Shown in pieces: positions 33,468-42,796 of a stretch of 64,000 bases of DNA (the stretch's first letter is position 1; every line of letters starts with the position of its first letter). The stretch spans positions 1 to 64,000 of the forward strand of contig CAUZFZ010000037.1 of NCBI GenBank assembly GCA_963579025.1, written 5' to 3'. The position numbers and the translations under genes were made by a program. This stretch comes from CAUZFZ01 sp963579025. GTDB lineage: Bacteria > Planctomycetota > Planctomycetia > Planctomycetales > Planctomycetaceae. The notes below the pieces were generated by a model, which was not told where the DNA came from, ran no database searches, and saw nothing but the letters and a program-made list of their open reading frames with translations.

Positions 33468-33923
33468 TTGTGTGTAACGCTGCTTGGTAGTCGAAACGAT
33501 GCGGACGAAGTGTTTCAGGAAGTCAGCCTGCTGATCTGGCGTGACTGGGACAAGTTCGATTCGTCCCGGGACTTTGTTCGCTGGGCTGGTGGCTACGCCG
33601 TCAATGTCGTGCGCAACCAACGCCGAAAATCGACCGATCGACCAATCCTCAGCGACGAACTTCTGGACCAGATCGCCGAGACACGAAACCGCTCAGACGA
33701 CCGGCTTGAAGCCCGGCGAAAGGCGCTCGAAGGCTGCCTGGAGGAGCTGCAGCAGGACCAGCAACAGCTCGTCGCCCAGTGTTATAGTGGTTCGGATTCG
33801 ATCCGAGCTCTGGCAAGCAGCCGGAACGTTGAGCCGAACGCGATGTACAAACGGCTTGAGCGATTGCGGCGAATCCTCTTCGACTGTGTTCAGCGAAATC
33901 TGCAATCCGAGGGGATGGTATGA
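33468..33923 (+). CDS. ECF-type RNA polymerase sigma factor, N-terminus interrupted by an in-frame amber codon
   Basis: The open frame gives 151 residues with sigma region 2 (NDADEVFQEVSLLIWRDWDKFD, FVRWAGGYAVNVVRNQRRK) and region 4 (CLEELQQDQQQLVAQCYSG, IRALASSRNVEPNAMYKRLERLR). It starts at a TTG. Family members begin about 25 residues earlier, and that segment is present: an ATG at 33399 (MSDADQRQ) and, after TAG at 33423, FTERFLHTQHRIYG in the same frame. The stop is therefore inside the ancestral gene. The sigma factor may be dead, restarted at TTG, or read through. Its 3' end overlaps the FecR gene by 4 bases. Confidence 0.75.
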   Translation: MCVTLLGSRNDADEVFQEVSLLIWRDWDKFDSSRDFVRWAGGYAVNVVRNQRRKSTDRPILSDELLDQIAETRNRSDDRLEARRKALEGCLEELQQDQQQLVAQCYSGSDSIRALASSRNVEPNAMYKRLERLRRILFDCVQRNLQSEGMV

Positions 33924-35323
33924 GTAGTCCAGCGGACTTCGTTCCATCACCAGAATTGTGGTCGCTGACGGCTACCGCCTGTGATGGCACACTGACCGAG
34001 GCGCAGCGAGACCAGCTGGAGACGGCGTTGCTTGAGGGCGGTCACGAGGCCCGGCAGTTCTATGTGGAGTATCTGGATCTGCATGCGACTCTCGCCTGGC
34101 GATTCCGCGACGGTCCGACTGAAGCAGACAACGGCCACGGTGAACTGGTGGCATTGGATCCGTCGCCAGTGGCGGCTCAGTCTTCGCGTCGCGCACTAAT
34201 TCGAATGACGATCGCCGTTGCTGTTTTGCTTCTCGTTGTCTCGGCAAGTTACTTCAGGAATCCGGCCGTCGACGACGACTTGCCTGAACCTGGACTCAGA
34301 ATCAACTTTCTGACAGGCAGCGTTGCTCTGACCGATAGCGATGGCGCGGTTCTGAAAGTCACGGCGGGCATGCGAATCGGAGAACGCAGCACGATCCAGA
34401 CGAAGGACGAATATAGCCTGGTCACCGTCGTGTTCGATGATGCCACGAAGCTGCTGATCGCCGGGAATTCAATCGCCACGATTTCCGATCTGAACAGCAA
34501 GTTGGTGGAGCTGGAACAGGGAACAATCTCGGCATCCGTGACCCCTCAACATAATGGTGCCATGGTCATTCGAACGCCGTTGGCCAGCATTGAGGTCGTC
34601 GGTACGGAGTTCTCTCTGGCGGCCTCGGCCGAGCAGACAGACGTGCGAGTCACTGAAGGCCGCGTCAAAATGACCCGCAGTTCCGACGGTGAGTCTGTTG
34701 TCATCGCCAAGGGAAAACGCGCCGTCACCGACACTCAGTCTGCCAGTGTCGTTGTCGAATCTGCGAGCCCCGTCCCCGACACCTGGGATGAGGCGTTCGA
34801 ATCCGGAGTCCCCTCGGACTGGCGCCGCGGCGGCTTCGCTGAAATCGACTTGCCCGAGAATTCGACCGGGGCTGTTCGATCGTTGCCAGACGCCGAGCGT
34901 CCCGACTGGTTCTCGATCCAGTCACCACAACGATGGATGAACGGGCTGTATGAAGTGCATTCGGATTCGCACCTCAACATGATCTACCGAATCGATCGTC
35001 CAGGCTGGGTGAACATCTTCATGATCACACGCAACAACGATCAGGAAAATCCACGCATCACATTAAATCTTTTCAACAGTCTGCCCGTGCCAGGTGATTC
35101 CGCTGGCGAATGGAGACGCGCGACGATCCCTATCGCTGCCTTTCACCGCAAAGTTAATGGGAAATTCACTGACAAGCCGCCGCAGGCGGGTGATTTGTGT
35201 TTCGGTATGATGTGGAGCTGGTTTGAACCGGACCGCGGACTCGTCATTGATCGAGTCTGGGTCTCTCGCGGCGGCCCTGGCGAAGTGCGGATCGAGCCGC
35301 TGACCGAGTTATCAACTGATTAG
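33920..35323 (+). CDS. FecR-domain anti-sigma / membrane protein
   Basis: The 467-residue protein begins with a cytoplasmic anti-sigma-like helical segment (LTATACDGTLTEAQRDQLE), crosses the membrane once at about 94-112 (RMTIAVAVLLLVVSASYF), and continues with a FecR domain (LITGSVAL-like: INFLTGSVALTDSDG, MRIGERSTIQTKD, VIRTPLASIEVVGTEFSLA). The C-terminal 170 residues form a beta-rich domain resembling a LamG/jelly-roll fold. The ATGA overlap with the sigma gene marks them as a pair; FecR-type proteins usually hold the sigma at the membrane. It is intact although the sigma is interrupted. Confidence 0.85.
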   Translation: MSSPADFVPSPELWSLTATACDGTLTEAQRDQLETALLEGGHEARQFYVEYLDLHATLAWRFRDGPTEADNGHGELVALDPSPVAAQSSRRALIRMTIAVAVLLLVVSASYFRNPAVDDDLPEPGLRINFLTGSVALTDSDGAVLKVTAGMRIGERSTIQTKDEYSLVTVVFDDATKLLIAGNSIATISDLNSKLVELEQGTISASVTPQHNGAMVIRTPLASIEVVGTEFSLAASAEQTDVRVTEGRVKMTRSSDGESVVIAKGKRAVTDTQSASVVVESASPVPDTWDEAFESGVPSDWRRGGFAEIDLPENSTGAVRSLPDAERPDWFSIQSPQRWMNGLYEVHSDSHLNMIYRIDRPGWVNIFMITRNNDQENPRITLNLFNSLPVPGDSAGEWRRATIPIAAFHRKVNGKFTDKPPQAGDLCFGMMWSWFEPDRGLVIDRVWVSRGGPGEVRIEPLTELSTD

Positions 35324-35352
35324 TGTATTTAACGAATTTATAGTCGGGATTG

Positions 35353-35413
35353 TCGTGGCTGGGGCTTCCAGCCGCAGCAACACCTCACGACGGCGGCGGG
35401 AAGTCTCCGCCAC
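35353..35413. repeat. REP-like paired-hairpin element 4
   Basis: Hairpin 1 (35357-35373) is GGCTGG-GGCTT-CCAGCC. Hairpin 2 (35395-35411) is GGCGG-GAAGTCT-CCGCC. The loops GGCTT and AAGTC are complementary at four of five positions. The whole is bounded by GTGGC and GCCAC. It occupies the gap between fecR and the DUF1592 gene and lacks the GTAGC ends of elements 1-3. Confidence 0.55.
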
Positions 35414-35477
35414 GGACAATGGTAAACCGCTCCGGTCAATCAATCTGAACTGCCTGTTCTCAAACACTGAATTCACC

Positions 35478-38400
35478 ATGCCGTCAAATGTCACCGTCAC
35501 CTGCCCGGAATGCGGGGCAAAACTGAAACTCAAAGGACGGGCGAGCCTTGGCAAGACTCGCCCATGCCCGAAGTGCGAAGTTCCGTTCGTGCCTAGCGAG
35601 GAACACAACGAGGACGTCTACGATCTCGATGCGCGGGGTGCGGAATCACGATCGCCTGCGGACGCGGACAGTGAACAGCGAATGCTGAAACGGAGCGGAT
35701 CTGGGAGGGGCTACAAAGGAAACCGACAGAGCCAGTTCGCTCGCGACATTCATAAACGGCCGCTGGTGATTGGTATTGGAGCGGCCGCGCTGATTTCAGT
35801 TGGCGTATTCGTGACGTCGAGCTTCATGCGGCATGACGACCAGCCTGTTCCTGACCGACCGAGTCCGAATGCTGGTGCCGTTAACGATACCCCGAACGGT
35901 GATGGAAGCGCTCCTCGCGTTGGTCAGACGCGAGAGCCGGTTGATCTCATTGCAGCCGTCGATATTGGTCGCGATGTCGTTCGGGGAAAGTGGGGAGTGA
36001 ATACGAACTGGCTGCAGTCACAGGGTGGGGATTCCAGCCTGCAGTTTCCCGTTGAACCGAGTGGCTCCTACGGTCTGGAAGCGACGTTCGCACGTGAAGC
36101 TGATACGGAGCAGATCAGTGTCATTCTTCCCGTGGGAAACAGTCGTCAGGTGATGCTGGTCGTCGATGGGCACGCTACGGGTATCTGTGGCCTGGAAGCC
36201 GTCAACGATCAGTCACCTGGCGAGGAGAACCGATCTCAGAGCCAGTTTCCGATCGAGAATGACCAACACTACGTGGTACACGCGGACGTCCGCCGACATA
36301 ACGGGAATGTTCACATTCAAGCAGGCATCGATGGTAAAGAACTGATCGACTGGACGGGGCCGGCATCGCAACTGTCGATCGCCGAAACGTGGGCGATGCC
36401 GTCGAAGAATGCCGTGGGGCTCGCATCGGGGTCCGGCAACGGCGGCGGCACCTGGGTCACGTTCCGTAACGTCAGACTCATGACCATCGATGGTTCCTCG
36501 GAATCTGGTGGCAACCAGCTTCTCGCGAGTTCATTATCGCCGAAAGCAACACTCACCGAGCCGGACGGTCCAGCTACGCAGCCATTACCGCAGCCGAGTC
36601 CGAGCTTGCCCGAGTCATCACCGCCGGAGTCGTTGCCGCCAACAGTTCCTTTCGAAGTAGCCAGCAGCGTTCCCGTCGAGTTTGATCCAGACCTTGTCAC
36701 GTACGACGGCGTCATTCACCCGTTCTTCCAGCGGCACTGCAATAAGTGCCACGGACCGGACAAACAGGAAGGCGGTTTTCGGTTTGATGAAGGGCCGCCG
36801 AATGAATTCGTCACTCAGTCGGTCGTTGAACGCTGGAGTGGAGTGAGGGATATGCTCAACTCCGGCGAGATGCCGCCGGAGGGCGAAGCTCGACCGAAGA
36901 CGGCCGATGCGAGTCGCGTCATTGAATGGATCGAACACGAACAACGACGCGGCGAACGATCTCGAAACACCGGATCGGTCACGTTGCGGCGGATGAATCG
37001 CGAAGAATACGGAAACACGATTCGCGACCTGGTTGGCATCGACTTTCGGGCCGTCGAGAAGTTTCCGGAAGATCCGCCATCCGATGGATTCGACAATGTC
37101 GGCTCCGCGCTGACGATTTCGCCAACACATATGGAGCTGTACCTGAACGCCGCTCAGAAGATCATTGAACGAGCGATCCCGTCGGGCCCGCGTCCACCAT
37201 CGGTCAAATGGCGATACCCCATGGCGGAACGAATTGGTGCGTCGGGCGACGGTATTTTCGTCGCCCGGAAAGATGCTTCGGGCAATGACATGCGAATGTA
37301 CTCGGGAGCCCACGTGACGCGTGCTCGCAATGGAATTGCCGTGCTCGAACGGGGTGCCACGGACGGAGTCTGCGTTGTCGGTATTGGCAAACCCACTTTT
37401 GACGGAGACTACATCGTTCGCGTACGAGCGGCTCAGTGGCAGCCGACCCGGCAGGAGATCATCGAAGCCGGTGTCAAACTTCGTGGCGAGGATCTGCGGA
37501 AACATCTGGAAACCGACCGCGCTTACCACTACGGACCGCCGCGATTGAAGATCGTTGCGACAAGCACGAGCGACATTCTGACGACAGTTGATGTCGACGC
37601 CTCTGAGGAGTCGCCCGAGGTCTATGAAACCCGCGTTCGATTCCCACGCAAACTTCCGGCTCCTGGCGACGCGATCAGAATCAGCAACGTGTATCTGGTC
37701 GACAATATGGCCTACCACGTGTTTGCCAATCCGCATTTTCCAAAGCCGCGCATCCTGGTGGACTGGATCGAATTCGAAGGCCCGGTGTTTGAGCAATGGC
37801 CTCCGGCGACTCAGGAACGGATTCTGTTTAAGTCACCGAATTCGCGGAATGACAAAACGTACGCGAAGGAAGTACTGACCAGGTTCATGACACGAGCCTG
37901 CCGTCGCCCGGTCACCGACGAGGAAGTTGAACATCGATTGAAACTGTTTCGCCAGGTTCGCCCACAGAAACCGAAGTTCAAAGAGGCGATCAAGGTGCCG
38001 CTGATCGCCGTGCTGACGTCGCCGACTTTTCTGTATCTCGTTGAGGAGCCGGGCGATGGGAGCGAGGCGATGAGCCCTACGCGCCTCGACAACTACGAAT
38101 TCGCCTCGCGGTTGAGCTACTTCCTGTGGCCCAGCATGCCGGACGACGAGCTGTTTCAACTGGCTGCGGAAGGCCGATTGAACGATCCGCAGGTTCTGAC
38201 CGCTCAAGTTGATCGAATGCTGGCCGACGAAAAGTCTCAGGCCTTCTCGAAGAACTTTGCCAGCCAGTGGCTGGGGCTGCGGACTGTGGGCAGGAATCCG
38301 CCTGCGCGAGACTACTTCCCGCGTTACGACGACCATGTGCATGAATCGATCGTTCGCGAAACTCTGGGATTCTTTCGTCACGTGCTGCAGAACGACCGGC

Positions 38401-38843
38401 CGGTAACCGACTTCATCAAATCAGACGACGTGACGATCAACGAACGACTGGCCCGCTACTACGGAATTCCGGGCGTGAGGGGCGACCACATCCGCGTGGT
38501 GCCAGCTCCGGCCGCTGCGAAACGGGGCGGCCTGTTGACTCAGGCATCCATTCTTTCCGTCACGTCCAACGGAACGCGGACATCGCCTGTCCGACGCGGC
38601 GTCTGGATTCTGGAGAACATCCTGGGCGACCACGTCCCGCCGCCTCCGCCAAATGCCGGTGATATTCCGCCAGCAAAAGAAGACCTGACACGCACCAGTG
38701 TGCGGGAACGGCTGCAGGCGCATCGCAATCACGCGCAATGTGTGCGCTGCCATCGGAAGATCGATCCACTGGGCTTCGCCCTGGAGCACTACAACGGAGC
38801 TTCGTTCAGCGACAGTACGGGAACGTTGACCGGGTTAACATAA
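35478..38843 (+). CDS. DUF1592-type c-type cytochrome with N-terminal zinc ribbon, lacking C-terminal DUF1585
   Basis: The 1121-residue protein starts with a zinc ribbon (C9, C12, C30, C33), then a membrane helix at about 97-118 (IGIGAAALISVGVFVTSSF), a concanavalin-like segment (about 150-340), a Pro-rich linker, and one haem motif CNKCH near 420. DUF1587 (VTLRRMNREEYGNTIRDLVGI), DUF1595, DUF1592 (LDNYEFASRLSYFLWPSMPDDE in parts) and DUF1588 (KRGGLLTQASIL, PVRRGVWILENILG) follow. Just after the second CxxCH, RCHRKIDPLGFALEHYNG, it ends within 14 residues; the usual 80-residue DUF1585 is missing. The ATG at 35478 precedes the zinc ribbon. Function unknown; the adjacent DUF1552 gene is the customary partner. 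Confidence 0.88.
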   Translation: MPSNVTVTCPECGAKLKLKGRASLGKTRPCPKCEVPFVPSEEHNEDVYDLDARGAESRSPADADSEQRMLKRSGSGRGYKGNRQSQFARDIHKRPLVIGIGAAALISVGVFVTSSFMRHDDQPVPDRPSPNAGAVNDTPNGDGSAPRVGQTREPVDLIAAVDIGRDVVRGKWGVNTNWLQSQGGDSSLQFPVEPSGSYGLEATFAREADTEQISVILPVGNSRQVMLVVDGHATGICGLEAVNDQSPGEENRSQSQFPIENDQHYVVHADVRRHNGNVHIQAGIDGKELIDWTGPASQLSIAETWAMPSKNAVGLASGSGNGGGTWVTFRNVRLMTIDGSSESGGNQLLASSLSPKATLTEPDGPATQPLPQPSPSLPESSPPESLPPTVPFEVASSVPVEFDPDLVTYDGVIHPFFQRHCNKCHGPDKQEGGFRFDEGPPNEFVTQSVVERWSGVRDMLNSGEMPPEGEARPKTADASRVIEWIEHEQRRGERSRNTGSVTLRRMNREEYGNTIRDLVGIDFRAVEKFPEDPPSDGFDNVGSALTISPTHMELYLNAAQKIIERAIPSGPRPPSVKWRYPMAERIGASGDGIFVARKDASGNDMRMYSGAHVTRARNGIAVLERGATDGVCVVGIGKPTFDGDYIVRVRAAQWQPTRQEIIEAGVKLRGEDLRKHLETDRAYHYGPPRLKIVATSTSDILTTVDVDASEESPEVYETRVRFPRKLPAPGDAIRISNVYLVDNMAYHVFANPHFPKPRILVDWIEFEGPVFEQWPPATQERILFKSPNSRNDKTYAKEVLTRFMTRACRRPVTDEEVEHRLKLFRQVRPQKPKFKEAIKVPLIAVLTSPTFLYLVEEPGDGSEAMSPTRLDNYEFASRLSYFLWPSMPDDELFQLAAEGRLNDPQVLTAQVDRMLADEKSQAFSKNFASQWLGLRTVGRNPPARDYFPRYDDHVHESIVRETLGFFRHVLQNDRPVTDFIKSDDVTINERLARYYGIPGVRGDHIRVVPAPAAAKRGGLLTQASILSVTSNGTRTSPVRRGVWILENILGDHVPPPPPNAGDIPPAKEDLTRTSVRERLQAHRNHAQCVRCHRKIDPLGFALEHYNGASFSDSTGTLTGLT

Positions 38844-38903
38844 TGGGCTGGCAAGCCGAGGCATGTCAGGCAGACGGATACCGAATTCTGAAAGGTAAAG
38901 ACA

Positions 38904-40211
38904 ATGTCAAAGATTACTCGCCGAACTGTGCTGAAGGGTGCAGGCGCGACGCTCGCGCTGCCGCTGATGGAATCGATGTTTCCCGGTTCCGCGTTTGGAG
39001 CGGACGCGCCGATCCCTCCGCGGATGTGTGTCTGCCATTTCGGGATCGGCATGAATGTCCGCGAGTTCTTTCCCAAAGAAACCGGACCGGCCTGCGAGCT
39101 TTCACGCATTCTGAAGCCGCTTGAGAAACACCGCTCGGACATGACCGTGCTGTCGGGAACGATGCTGGAGCATGGTGGCAGTCACACCGGTGACTACACG
39201 TTCCTGACCGGGGCGGAGGGATACACATCGAGCGGCATTACGAACTCGGTGTCGGCTGACCAGATCGCCGCGGAGCAGATCGGGAAGGACACGCGGTTTC
39301 CGTCGCTGCAGATGTCGATCAAACGCGGCACGGGATACGGCAATCAGGGGCTCGCGACGCTCTCGTGGAATCGCAATGGCATCCCGCTGGCCGCGGAGAA
39401 TGACCCGAGCCATATTTTTGCGAAGCTCTTCAAGGTTGATAATCGGCGCGAGGCGGCTCGTCGCAAAGACGGGTTTCGTCGACAGGCAAGTATCCTGGAT
39501 TACGTGCGCGATCAGGCGAAGCAGATGGAGAAGTCTGTCAGCAACAGCGATCGCGTGAAGCTGGATGAGTACTTCACGTCGGTGCGCGAAATCGAATCGC
39601 AGTTGCAGCGCAACATCGACTGGTCGACTCGACCGAAGCCGGCACCGAGCACGGAAGGGCTGGGCGATTACAGCCGACCGATGACGACGAGCAGTCGCGA
39701 CTTCGATTACGCCACGTACGCGAAGTTGATGTTCGACCTGATTGCCATCGCGTTTCAGACGGATTCGACTCGGGTCATCACTTACAACGTGCGGACCGAG
39801 GGCGGTGAGATTTTCCCGGTGCACGGTGTCTCGAAGAATTACCACGCGCTGACGCATCACAACAACGATCCGAAGAACCTCGACGAACTCGCCCAGGTTG
39901 ACGAAATCAACATGGGTTTCTGGTCTGGATTCCTCGATCGGCTCAAGTCGATTCAGGATGCCGACGGACGTCCGCTGCTGGACCGGACGATGCTCGCCTA
40001 CTCGGGCGGCATGGGCATGGACCACTCCCGCGATCGCCTTCCAACGGCGTTCTTCGGCGGCAAAGCACTCGGCGTGAAACACCAGACGCATCTGCAGCTG
40101 CCTGAGAAAACGCCGCTGGCGACGTTGTGGCACACGATGGTGGACCGGATGGGCGTGCAGGTGGACTCGCTGCAGGACAGCAAAGGACCGATCCGTGAGT
40201 TGATTGGGTAG
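38904..40211 (+). CDS. DUF1552 domain protein (Tat-exported)
   Basis: The 435-residue protein opens SKITRRTVLKGAGATLALP, a Tat signal. DUF1552 features include FPGSAFGADAPIPPRMC, GTMLEHGGSHTGDYTFLTG, a SVSADQIAAEQIG segment, HALTHHNNDPKNLDEL and AYSGGMGMDHSRD near the C-terminus. DUF1552 proteins almost always follow DUF1592 cytochromes in planctomycetes, as here (60 bases downstream). It should act outside the cytoplasm; enzymatic role unknown. Confidence 0.92.
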   Translation: MSKITRRTVLKGAGATLALPLMESMFPGSAFGADAPIPPRMCVCHFGIGMNVREFFPKETGPACELSRILKPLEKHRSDMTVLSGTMLEHGGSHTGDYTFLTGAEGYTSSGITNSVSADQIAAEQIGKDTRFPSLQMSIKRGTGYGNQGLATLSWNRNGIPLAAENDPSHIFAKLFKVDNRREAARRKDGFRRQASILDYVRDQAKQMEKSVSNSDRVKLDEYFTSVREIESQLQRNIDWSTRPKPAPSTEGLGDYSRPMTTSSRDFDYATYAKLMFDLIAIAFQTDSTRVITYNVRTEGGEIFPVHGVSKNYHALTHHNNDPKNLDELAQVDEINMGFWSGFLDRLKSIQDADGRPLLDRTMLAYSGGMGMDHSRDRLPTAFFGGKALGVKHQTHLQLPEKTPLATLWHTMVDRMGVQVDSLQDSKGPIRELIG

Positions 40212-40389
40212 ATGCCAACCGGCGTTACAGGAAAACGTTTCAGTTCTTCCCAGGGTGTGACAAGCGGCCAACGAATCACGCGAATGATCTGCTGACTTGG
40301 CCATTCGCCGTATCCGCCTGATTCGTTGGCCCCACACTTCACTCAACTGCAACAGGTTTCGAACCGAGCAGTTCTAGCCGAATCTTGTT

Positions 40390-42786
40390 ATGAATCGTCG
40401 TCCAGAAAACATCATCTTCGATTGCAGGCATGTTGGAAGCTGGGGCAGCGTAGCGCTGTCAACGCTCATATACGGGCTGCTGATGCAGACGGCGTTCGCA
40501 CAGACGCCGTCACCGCAACCAGCGGTCACTAACTCGATCGGGCAGAGTCTGCAGTTCGTACCGGCCGGCAGTTACATCCGAGGCGGGCGGAACATCGGGC
40601 CTGGCGGGTTCTACAAGGACCACGTTGATTACGATGGTTCGGACGAGCACCCGCGACATCCGGTACGGCTCACCCGGCCGTTTTATCTCGCGACTTCGGA
40701 AGTCACCGTTGCTCAGTTTCGGCAGTTTGTTGAGGCGACCAGTCATCAGACATCTGCCGAAAAGTCCGGCGCAGGCATCGTCGGCTTTGATCCTCACGAA
40801 CCGGAAGAGGATCGCCGAGCGAAGTTTGGGTTTCGCCAGAAGCCGGAGTTCACCTGGAAGTCGCCCGGCTTTGCGCAGCAGGACGACCATCCCGTGACGG
40901 GTATCAGCTGGCAGGACACTCAGGCTTTCTGCCGCTGGCTCAGTGAAAAAGAGAACGCCAGCTATCGGCTGCCCACCGAAGCGGAATGGGAATACGCCTG
41001 CCGAGCCCGGCGAGACACGTACTTCTCGTGGGGCGAGTCGTACAAGGACATCCATCAGCTCGCGAACGTCGGAAACGTCGAGCTGGAGAAAGCTCACCCG
41101 GACCGCGTGCTGATTCAGTGGATCGTGCATGTCGACAAGGATCCCAGCGACCCTCACGTTTACACGGCTCCGGTCGGCAGTTACCCCGCAAACTCGTGGG
41201 GCCTGCGCGATATGCACGGCAACGTCTGGGAGTGGTGCCAGGACCAGTACCTCGACACGGCCTACGCGAAGTACAAGCAGCCGCGATACGGCACGCCGAC
41301 CCCGCGAGCCATCGATCCGCTCAACGAAGAAACCTTTAACGACGACGGAGACTGGCGAGTTATCCGCGGCGGATCGTGGTTCACGTCGCCGCTGTCCTGC
41401 CGCTCGGCGATCCGGTCCTACTACGAGGCAAACGACGCGGCGGCCTACATCGGGTTTCGCGTCGTGCGGGAAGCCTCTGCTGATGAGATTGCCGAAGCCA
41501 AAGCGGCGTTCGACGCCGAGGAAGAAGCACGGTCGACGGTCAAACAGGCGGTGGGCCAATTCGAATCGCAAAGCGGCACAGACCTCCGCATCCGATTCAA
41601 CAGTGTGCCGCCTCGAAACGTTGCTCAGCAGCTGCGGCTGATCGGCGGACTCACTGAGATTTATGTGAACGGGCAGGCGAAGATGACCGGGGAGCTGCTG
41701 GCAGACGTCGCGGCCGTGCCGACACTGTCGCGGCTGCATCTTCACCACAGCGGGGCTGACATCAACGACGATGACTTCGCACCGCTGGCGGCCAGGACGG
41801 GGCTCGAAGAGCTCCGGATCACGTCCTACCAAACGATCACGGACAACAGTCTGCAGCACATCGCCAGACTCACCAATCTTCGCACACTGCATCTGCAGGG
41901 GGACAAAGTCACCGACGCCGGGTTAAACCAGCTGTCCGGGCTCATGAAGCTGCGCGAGCTGGATGTGCGGGCCACTCAGGCGAATGGCGAGTTCCTGCAG
42001 GCTCTTTCGCAGGCACCGCTGGAGTCTCTGTCCATCAGCCGCCTGTCGGATGACTCGGCCCAGTGGTTGAAAAGTTTTCCCAACCTCACAGGGCTTTCGA
42101 TCTACGACAGTCCGATGACCGAACGAGGATTCGCCGCGATCGCCAGCCTGCGCCGACTCAAGACACTGCGGCTGCGCAACTGCCCGAACATTTCCCCGGC
42201 TGCGTTCAGGCAGCTGTCCGACATGCACTCGCTGAAGGATCTCGACGTCGTCGACACTCCGGTCGGTGATGACGCGCTGGCCGTGATTACCAACCTCGAA
42301 CTCACCAGACTGGTACTGAATTCGGACAACGTTTCCGACACGGGCATGCAACATGTCTGCGGCATGCTCACGCTCCAACAGCTTGAGATTGGCAACAAAA
42401 CGCGAGTCAGCGACCGCGGCCTGAAGCACCTGTGGCGACTCAACCGGCTCAATCAGCTCAGCCTGTTCTCGCCACTGATCACCGGTCGTGGATTCTCCAC
42501 GCTGGCTGAACTTCCCCGGCTTTACACTCTGCGACTGACGAGTCCGGCGCTGACCGACGAGGCCTTCGGGTATCTCTCCGAAACGCCGTTACTGAATCAC
42601 CTGGAGCTGGGCTGGGCCAGTTCACAGAACGCGTCGGCACTGACGGACACCGGGCTTCAGCTGCTGGGAGACAAAGCCAACTTCCGGCATATCTCGATCA
42701 ATATTCAAGGCACGCAGATCACGTCGGCCGGCACGGATCAGCTGAAAGCCACCCTGCAGAACATCCGCCTGGACGTGCGCAAATGA
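40390..42786 (+). CDS. SUMF1 (formylglycine-generating-enzyme-like) domain fused to leucine-rich repeats
   Basis: The 798-residue protein has a signal peptide (ALSTLIYGLLMQTAFA) and a SUMF1 domain at about 50-360: VTNSIGQSLQFVPAGSYIRG, FYLATSEVTVAQFRQFVE, HPVTGISWQDTQAFCRWLS, RLPTEAEWEYACRA, VGSYPANSWGLRDMHGNVWEW, and IRGGSWFTSPLSCRS, IGFRVVRE. About 430 residues of leucine-rich repeats follow (LEELRITSYQTITDNSLQHI; LTNLRTLHLQGDKVTDAGL). SUMF1 modules in such fusions usually bind or modify other exported proteins rather than activate sulfatases. It lies between DUF1552 and the second DUF1592 gene, 10 bases before the latter. Confidence 0.88.
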   Translation: MNRRPENIIFDCRHVGSWGSVALSTLIYGLLMQTAFAQTPSPQPAVTNSIGQSLQFVPAGSYIRGGRNIGPGGFYKDHVDYDGSDEHPRHPVRLTRPFYLATSEVTVAQFRQFVEATSHQTSAEKSGAGIVGFDPHEPEEDRRAKFGFRQKPEFTWKSPGFAQQDDHPVTGISWQDTQAFCRWLSEKENASYRLPTEAEWEYACRARRDTYFSWGESYKDIHQLANVGNVELEKAHPDRVLIQWIVHVDKDPSDPHVYTAPVGSYPANSWGLRDMHGNVWEWCQDQYLDTAYAKYKQPRYGTPTPRAIDPLNEETFNDDGDWRVIRGGSWFTSPLSCRSAIRSYYEANDAAAYIGFRVVREASADEIAEAKAAFDAEEEARSTVKQAVGQFESQSGTDLRIRFNSVPPRNVAQQLRLIGGLTEIYVNGQAKMTGELLADVAAVPTLSRLHLHHSGADINDDDFAPLAARTGLEELRITSYQTITDNSLQHIARLTNLRTLHLQGDKVTDAGLNQLSGLMKLRELDVRATQANGEFLQALSQAPLESLSISRLSDDSAQWLKSFPNLTGLSIYDSPMTERGFAAIASLRRLKTLRLRNCPNISPAAFRQLSDMHSLKDLDVVDTPVGDDALAVITNLELTRLVLNSDNVSDTGMQHVCGMLTLQQLEIGNKTRVSDRGLKHLWRLNRLNQLSLFSPLITGRGFSTLAELPRLYTLRLTSPALTDEAFGYLSETPLLNHLELGWASSQNASALTDTGLQLLGDKANFRHISINIQGTQITSAGTDQLKATLQNIRLDVRK

Positions 42787-42796
42787 GGACTGCCTG

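Noticed and set aside
36618..37796. A 392-codon open frame opposite the first DUF1592 gene
   Set aside because: Antisense shadow with no motif.
40510..41892. A 460-codon open frame opposite the SUMF1-LRR gene
   Set aside because: Antisense to well-defined SUMF1 and LRR motifs; composition not protein-like.
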